Shown here: in pieces, positions 5,542 through 8,359 of the stretch
Layout of the letters: each line of letters starts with the position of its first letter
How positions within the stretch are numbered: the first letter of the stretch is position 1
Origin: Flammeovirgaceae bacterium
GTDB taxonomy: Bacteria > Bacteroidota > Bacteroidia > Cytophagales > Cyclobacteriaceae
NCBI GenBank assembly: GCA_947457025.1
Contig: CANGUI010000069.1
Location: forward strand, 1-8,359
Reading direction: 5' to 3'
DNA length: 8,359 nt
Position numbers and translations under genes: made by a program
The notes under the pieces: generated by a model
What the model was told of the DNA's origin: nothing
Databases searched by the model: none
Seen by the model: the letters and a program-made list of their open reading frames with translations, nothing else

Positions 5542-8359
5542 ATGAGTAAGCCCTACAACGATTCTAAGGAACAGAACTACGCCCGCCTGGCGGATGAAAT
5601 CCTCACGTTCTGGACGCAGGAAAACATTTTCGAAAAATCCGTGAGCTTGCGCGAGGGTGCTCCGGCTTTCACCTTTTACGAGGGGCCGCCATCGGCCAAT
5701 GGTACACCCGGCATTCATCACGTAATGGCCCGCACGGTGAAGGATATTTTCTGCCGCTACAAAACGCTGGTCGGCTTCCAGGTGAAACGCAAGGGCGGCT
5801 GGGACACCCACGGCCTGCCCGTGGAGTTGCAGGTAGAAAAGCAGTTGGGCATCACCAAGGATGACATCGGGCGGAGCATCTCCATCGAAGCGTATAACCA
5901 GAAATGCCGCGAGACGGTGATGATGTACAAAGACCAGTGGGATGATCTGACACGCAAGATGGGCTACTGGGTTGATCTCAAAGAACCTTACATCACCTAC
6001 GAGAAGAATTATGTGGAGTCGCTCTGGTGGCTGCTCAAGCAGTTGTACGACAAGCAGCTTCTTTACAAAGGGTATACCATACAGCCTTTTTCGCCGGCGG
6101 CCGGCACTGGCCTGAGTTCGCACGAGCTGAACCTGCCGGGCTGCTACAAGAACGTGAAAGACACCTCCGTGGTAGCGCAGTTTAGCGTGATGCGTGATGC
6201 TCGGTCAGCCTTTTTGTTTGAAGGCGTTGACACGGAGGTATTCATCCTCGCCTGGACGACCACCCCGTGGACGCTGCCTTCCAATACGGCGCTGGCGGTG
6301 GGCGAACAGATCACGTATCAGCAAATCAGCACGTTTAATCCCTATACCTTCCAACCGGTGAGCGTGGTGCTGGCGAAGGAGCTGGCAGCGAAATATTTTT
6401 CGGAGAAGAACAAAGATCTGGATGCCGCCGCGTATAAACCCGGCGATAAGCAGCTTCCCTGGAGGGTGGTGCGCGAATGTCAGGGGCGCCAGTTGCTTGG
6501 TGTACGCTACGGACAGCTCCTGCCTTATGTGCAGCCTTTGACCGATGTCGGACAGGCCTTTCAGGTAATTGCGGGTGATTTTGTGAGTACGGAAGACGGT
6601 ACAGGTGTGGTTCACATCTCGCCCACGTTTGGTGCAGACGACTTCCGGGCGGCCCGCCAAAACGGGGTTCCGGCCTTGTTGGTGCGCGATGAAAGCGGCC
6701 ATGAAGTGCCTACCGTAGACCGCAAAGGGAAGTTTGTTACCGCCATTGGCGCGCGGTTACGGGAAGGCGTGCAGCGCTATCGTATCAAGACCCACCGCCC
6801 GCTTTCGGCCGATGACTTCTATGTGAAGAACTATACGCAGGAGGATGAGTCGCACGCAGACTACAAAAGCACCGATGTGATCATTTCCATCATCCTGAAA
6901 GAAGAGAACAAAGCATTTAAGGTCGAGAAATACGAACACACCTACCCGCACTGCTGGCGTACCGATAAGCCCGTGTTGTATTACCCGCTCGATAGCTGGT
7001 TTATCAAAACCACGGCGCTGAAACATCGCATGGTGGAATTGAATAAGACCATCAACTGGAAGCCCGAAAGCACAGGGACCGGCCGCTTTGGCAATTGGCT
7101 TGAAAACCTGGTGGACTGGAATTTGTCGCGCTCCCGGTATTGGGGAACGCCGTTGCCGATCTGGCGCACAAAAGGAGGGCAGGAGGAAATCTGCATTGGT
7201 TCCGTGGAGCAGCTTCGTGCGGAAGTAGCACGTGCCGCGACATTCGGAATTTCAAATGAGGCCTTTCATGCCCGGCCGGAGTTGGATTTGCACCGGCCCT
7301 TTGTGGATGAAATTGTGCTGGCCAGTTCAACCGGCGAGCCCATGTACCGCGAACCTGATCTGATCGATGTATGGTTTGATTCGGGGGCGATGCCGTATGC
7401 GCAGTGGCACTTCCCTTTTGAGAACCAGGCTATTTTCAAAGCCGCCTTTCCGGCTGATTACATTGCCGAAGGCGTGGACCAGACCCGCGGCTGGTTTTTT
7501 ACGTTGCATGCTCTGGCGGTGATGCTCTTCGATTCGGTGGCCTTTAAAAATGTCATCTCAAACGGTCTTGTGCTCGACAAGAGCGGCAACAAGATGAGCA
7601 AGAGCAAGGGGAATGTGGTGAATCCGTTCGAGACACTCACCAAGTTCGGGCCGGATGTGGTACGGTGGTACATGATTGAAAATGCACCGCCGTGGGATAA
7701 TCTTAAATTCGATGCGGAGGGCGTAGCGGAAGTGCAGCGTGGGTTTTTTGGCACGTTGTCGAACACCTATTCTTTCTTTGCCCTCTATGCCAATATTGAT
7801 GGGTACGTGAAAGACGAGCAGAACACGGCAACGCGTAATCAGTTATCTGTTCTTGATCGCTGGATTATTTCGAAGGTACAGGCACTCATCGAAGAGGTGA
7901 CGAATGCCTACGAGCAATACGAACCCACGCCGGCGGCACGGGCCATTCAAACATTCGTTGACGATCATTTATCGAACTGGTATGTGCGCCTAAACCGGAA
8001 GCGGTTCTGGCAACCTGCCTCACGCGGAGAGTTGTCGGCCGACAAGCGGGCAGCTTACGATACGTTGTACGAGTGCCTGATGGTGGTGGGCCAGCTGATG
8101 GCGCCCATCGCTCCGTTCTATGCGGAGTGGCTCTATAAAAATCTTACCGACAACATCCGGGGTGAGGCCATCCGGAACAACACCCCGCTCCGGTTTGCAT
8201 CTGTGCACCACACGCTGCTGGTGCGTGCCGACGTGGCCCGCCGCGATGCCGGGCTGGAGCAAACCATGGAATATGCACAGCGTATATGCTCCCTGGTGCA
8301 TTCCATTCGTAAGAGTGCAAAAATTAAAGTGCGCACGCCCCTTCAAAAAGTTTTGTTAC
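5542..8359 (+). CDS. ileS: Isoleucyl-tRNA synthetase, IleRS2 type (3' end cut off by window)
   Basis: Class I aminoacyl-tRNA synthetase that charges tRNA-Ile with isoleucine in the cytoplasm and hydrolyses mischarged valine in a separate editing domain. There are 939 codons open to the window edge, with no internal stop; family members of this type are usually over 1,000 residues, so the end of the C-terminal region is missing. Visible parts are EGPPSANG (47-54) leading into the signature P-GIHH (56-60), which replaces the usual HxGH. The CP1 editing domain carries TTTPWTLPSN (239-248) and GTGVVHISPTFGADDF (353-368). Then come WNLSRSRYWGTPLPIW (526-541), WFDSG (611-615), EGVDQTRGWF (643-652) and the ATP-binding KMSKS loop (684-688). 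An alpha-helical anticodon-binding domain follows, including WYVRLNRKRFW. The start is set by an in-frame TAA at 5536-5538. The gene lies 59 bases after the RND gene with no clear promoter between, so cotranscription is plausible. Function is near certain. Confidence 0.97.
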   Translation, partial: MSKPYNDSKEQNYARLADEILTFWTQENIFEKSVSLREGAPAFTFYEGPPSANGTPGIHHVMARTVKDIFCRYKTLVGFQVKRKGGWDTHGLPVELQVEKQLGITKDDIGRSISIEAYNQKCRETVMMYKDQWDDLTRKMGYWVDLKEPYITYEKNYVESLWWLLKQLYDKQLLYKGYTIQPFSPAAGTGLSSHELNLPGCYKNVKDTSVVAQFSVMRDARSAFLFEGVDTEVFILAWTTTPWTLPSNTALAVGEQITYQQISTFNPYTFQPVSVVLAKELAAKYFSEKNKDLDAAAYKPGDKQLPWRVVRECQGRQLLGVRYGQLLPYVQPLTDVGQAFQVIAGDFVSTEDGTGVVHISPTFGADDFRAARQNGVPALLVRDESGHEVPTVDRKGKFVTAIGARLREGVQRYRIKTHRPLSADDFYVKNYTQEDESHADYKSTDVIISIILKEENKAFKVEKYEHTYPHCWRTDKPVLYYPLDSWFIKTTALKHRMVELNKTINWKPESTGTGRFGNWLENLVDWNLSRSRYWGTPLPIWRTKGGQEEICIGSVEQLRAEVARAATFGISNEAFHARPELDLHRPFVDEIVLASSTGEPMYREPDLIDVWFDSGAMPYAQWHFPFENQAIFKAAFPADYIAEGVDQTRGWFFTLHALAVMLFDSVAFKNVISNGLVLDKSGNKMSKSKGNVVNPFETLTKFGPDVVRWYMIENAPPWDNLKFDAEGVAEVQRGFFGTLSNTYSFFALYANIDGYVKDEQNTATRNQLSVLDRWIISKVQALIEEVTNAYEQYEPTPAARAIQTFVDDHLSNWYVRLNRKRFWQPASRGELSADKRAAYDTLYECLMVVGQLMAPIAPFYAEWLYKNLTDNIRGEAIRNNTPLRFASVHHTLLVRADVARRDAGLEQTMEYAQRICSLVHSIRKSAKIKVRTPLQKVLL

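Noticed and set aside
1..8359. CRISPR array, insertion sequence, phage or defence island
   Set aside because: No evenly spaced direct repeats, transposase or integrase motifs, or terminal inverted repeats were seen. All long genes are ordinary metabolic, transport or translation genes.

Overview
The window is an all-plus-strand stretch of a bacterial chromosome that looks like a member of the Bacteroidota, probably near the Cytophagales. Three observations point there. The isoleucyl-tRNA synthetase has the eukaryote-like (IleRS2) sequence typical of that phylum, with the wording EGPPSANG-P-GIHH. Two intergenic regions carry exact matches to the Bacteroidota -7 promoter element TAnnTTTG. The gene starts lack strong Shine-Dalgarno sequences. 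The DNA is moderately GC-rich. The phylum assignment is an inference from pattern memory, not from a search.

Layout: (1) 48-1457, a dicarboxylate/amino acid:cation symporter with an extra periplasmic loop. (2) 1458-1784, a 327-base intergenic region with a strong hairpin, two diverged copies of a GGAAA-n-CCCG motif and, at its 3' end, a convincing promoter. (3) 1785-2924, a PLP-dependent cysteine desulfurase with all main catalytic residues except a Ser-to-Ala change beside the PLP lysine. (4) 2925-3031, a short intergenic region with a weak terminator-like structure, a -7 element and a hairpin abutting the next start. (5) 3032-5482, an RND-superfamily (MMPL-like) transporter of 816 residues. 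(6) 5491-5538, a possible 15-codon leader ORF. (7) 5542 to the window end, isoleucyl-tRNA synthetase ileS, 939 codons present and cut off by the window.

The genes do not form an obvious pathway. They cover solute uptake, sulfur mobilisation for Fe-S clusters or tRNA thiolation, lipid or hydrophobic-compound transport, and translation. The RND gene and ileS are close enough (59 bases) to share a transcript. The cysteine desulfurase appears to have its own promoter.

I see no CRISPR array, phage, insertion sequence, tRNA or rRNA gene, and no convincing new multi-gene system. The best second looks are the swapped HIGH signature (GIHH) of IleRS, which is linked in the literature to very strong mupirocin resistance, the repeat-bearing intergenic region at 1458-1784, the in-frame mini-ORF ahead of ileS, and the unequal proton-relay positions in the two halves of the RND transporter.
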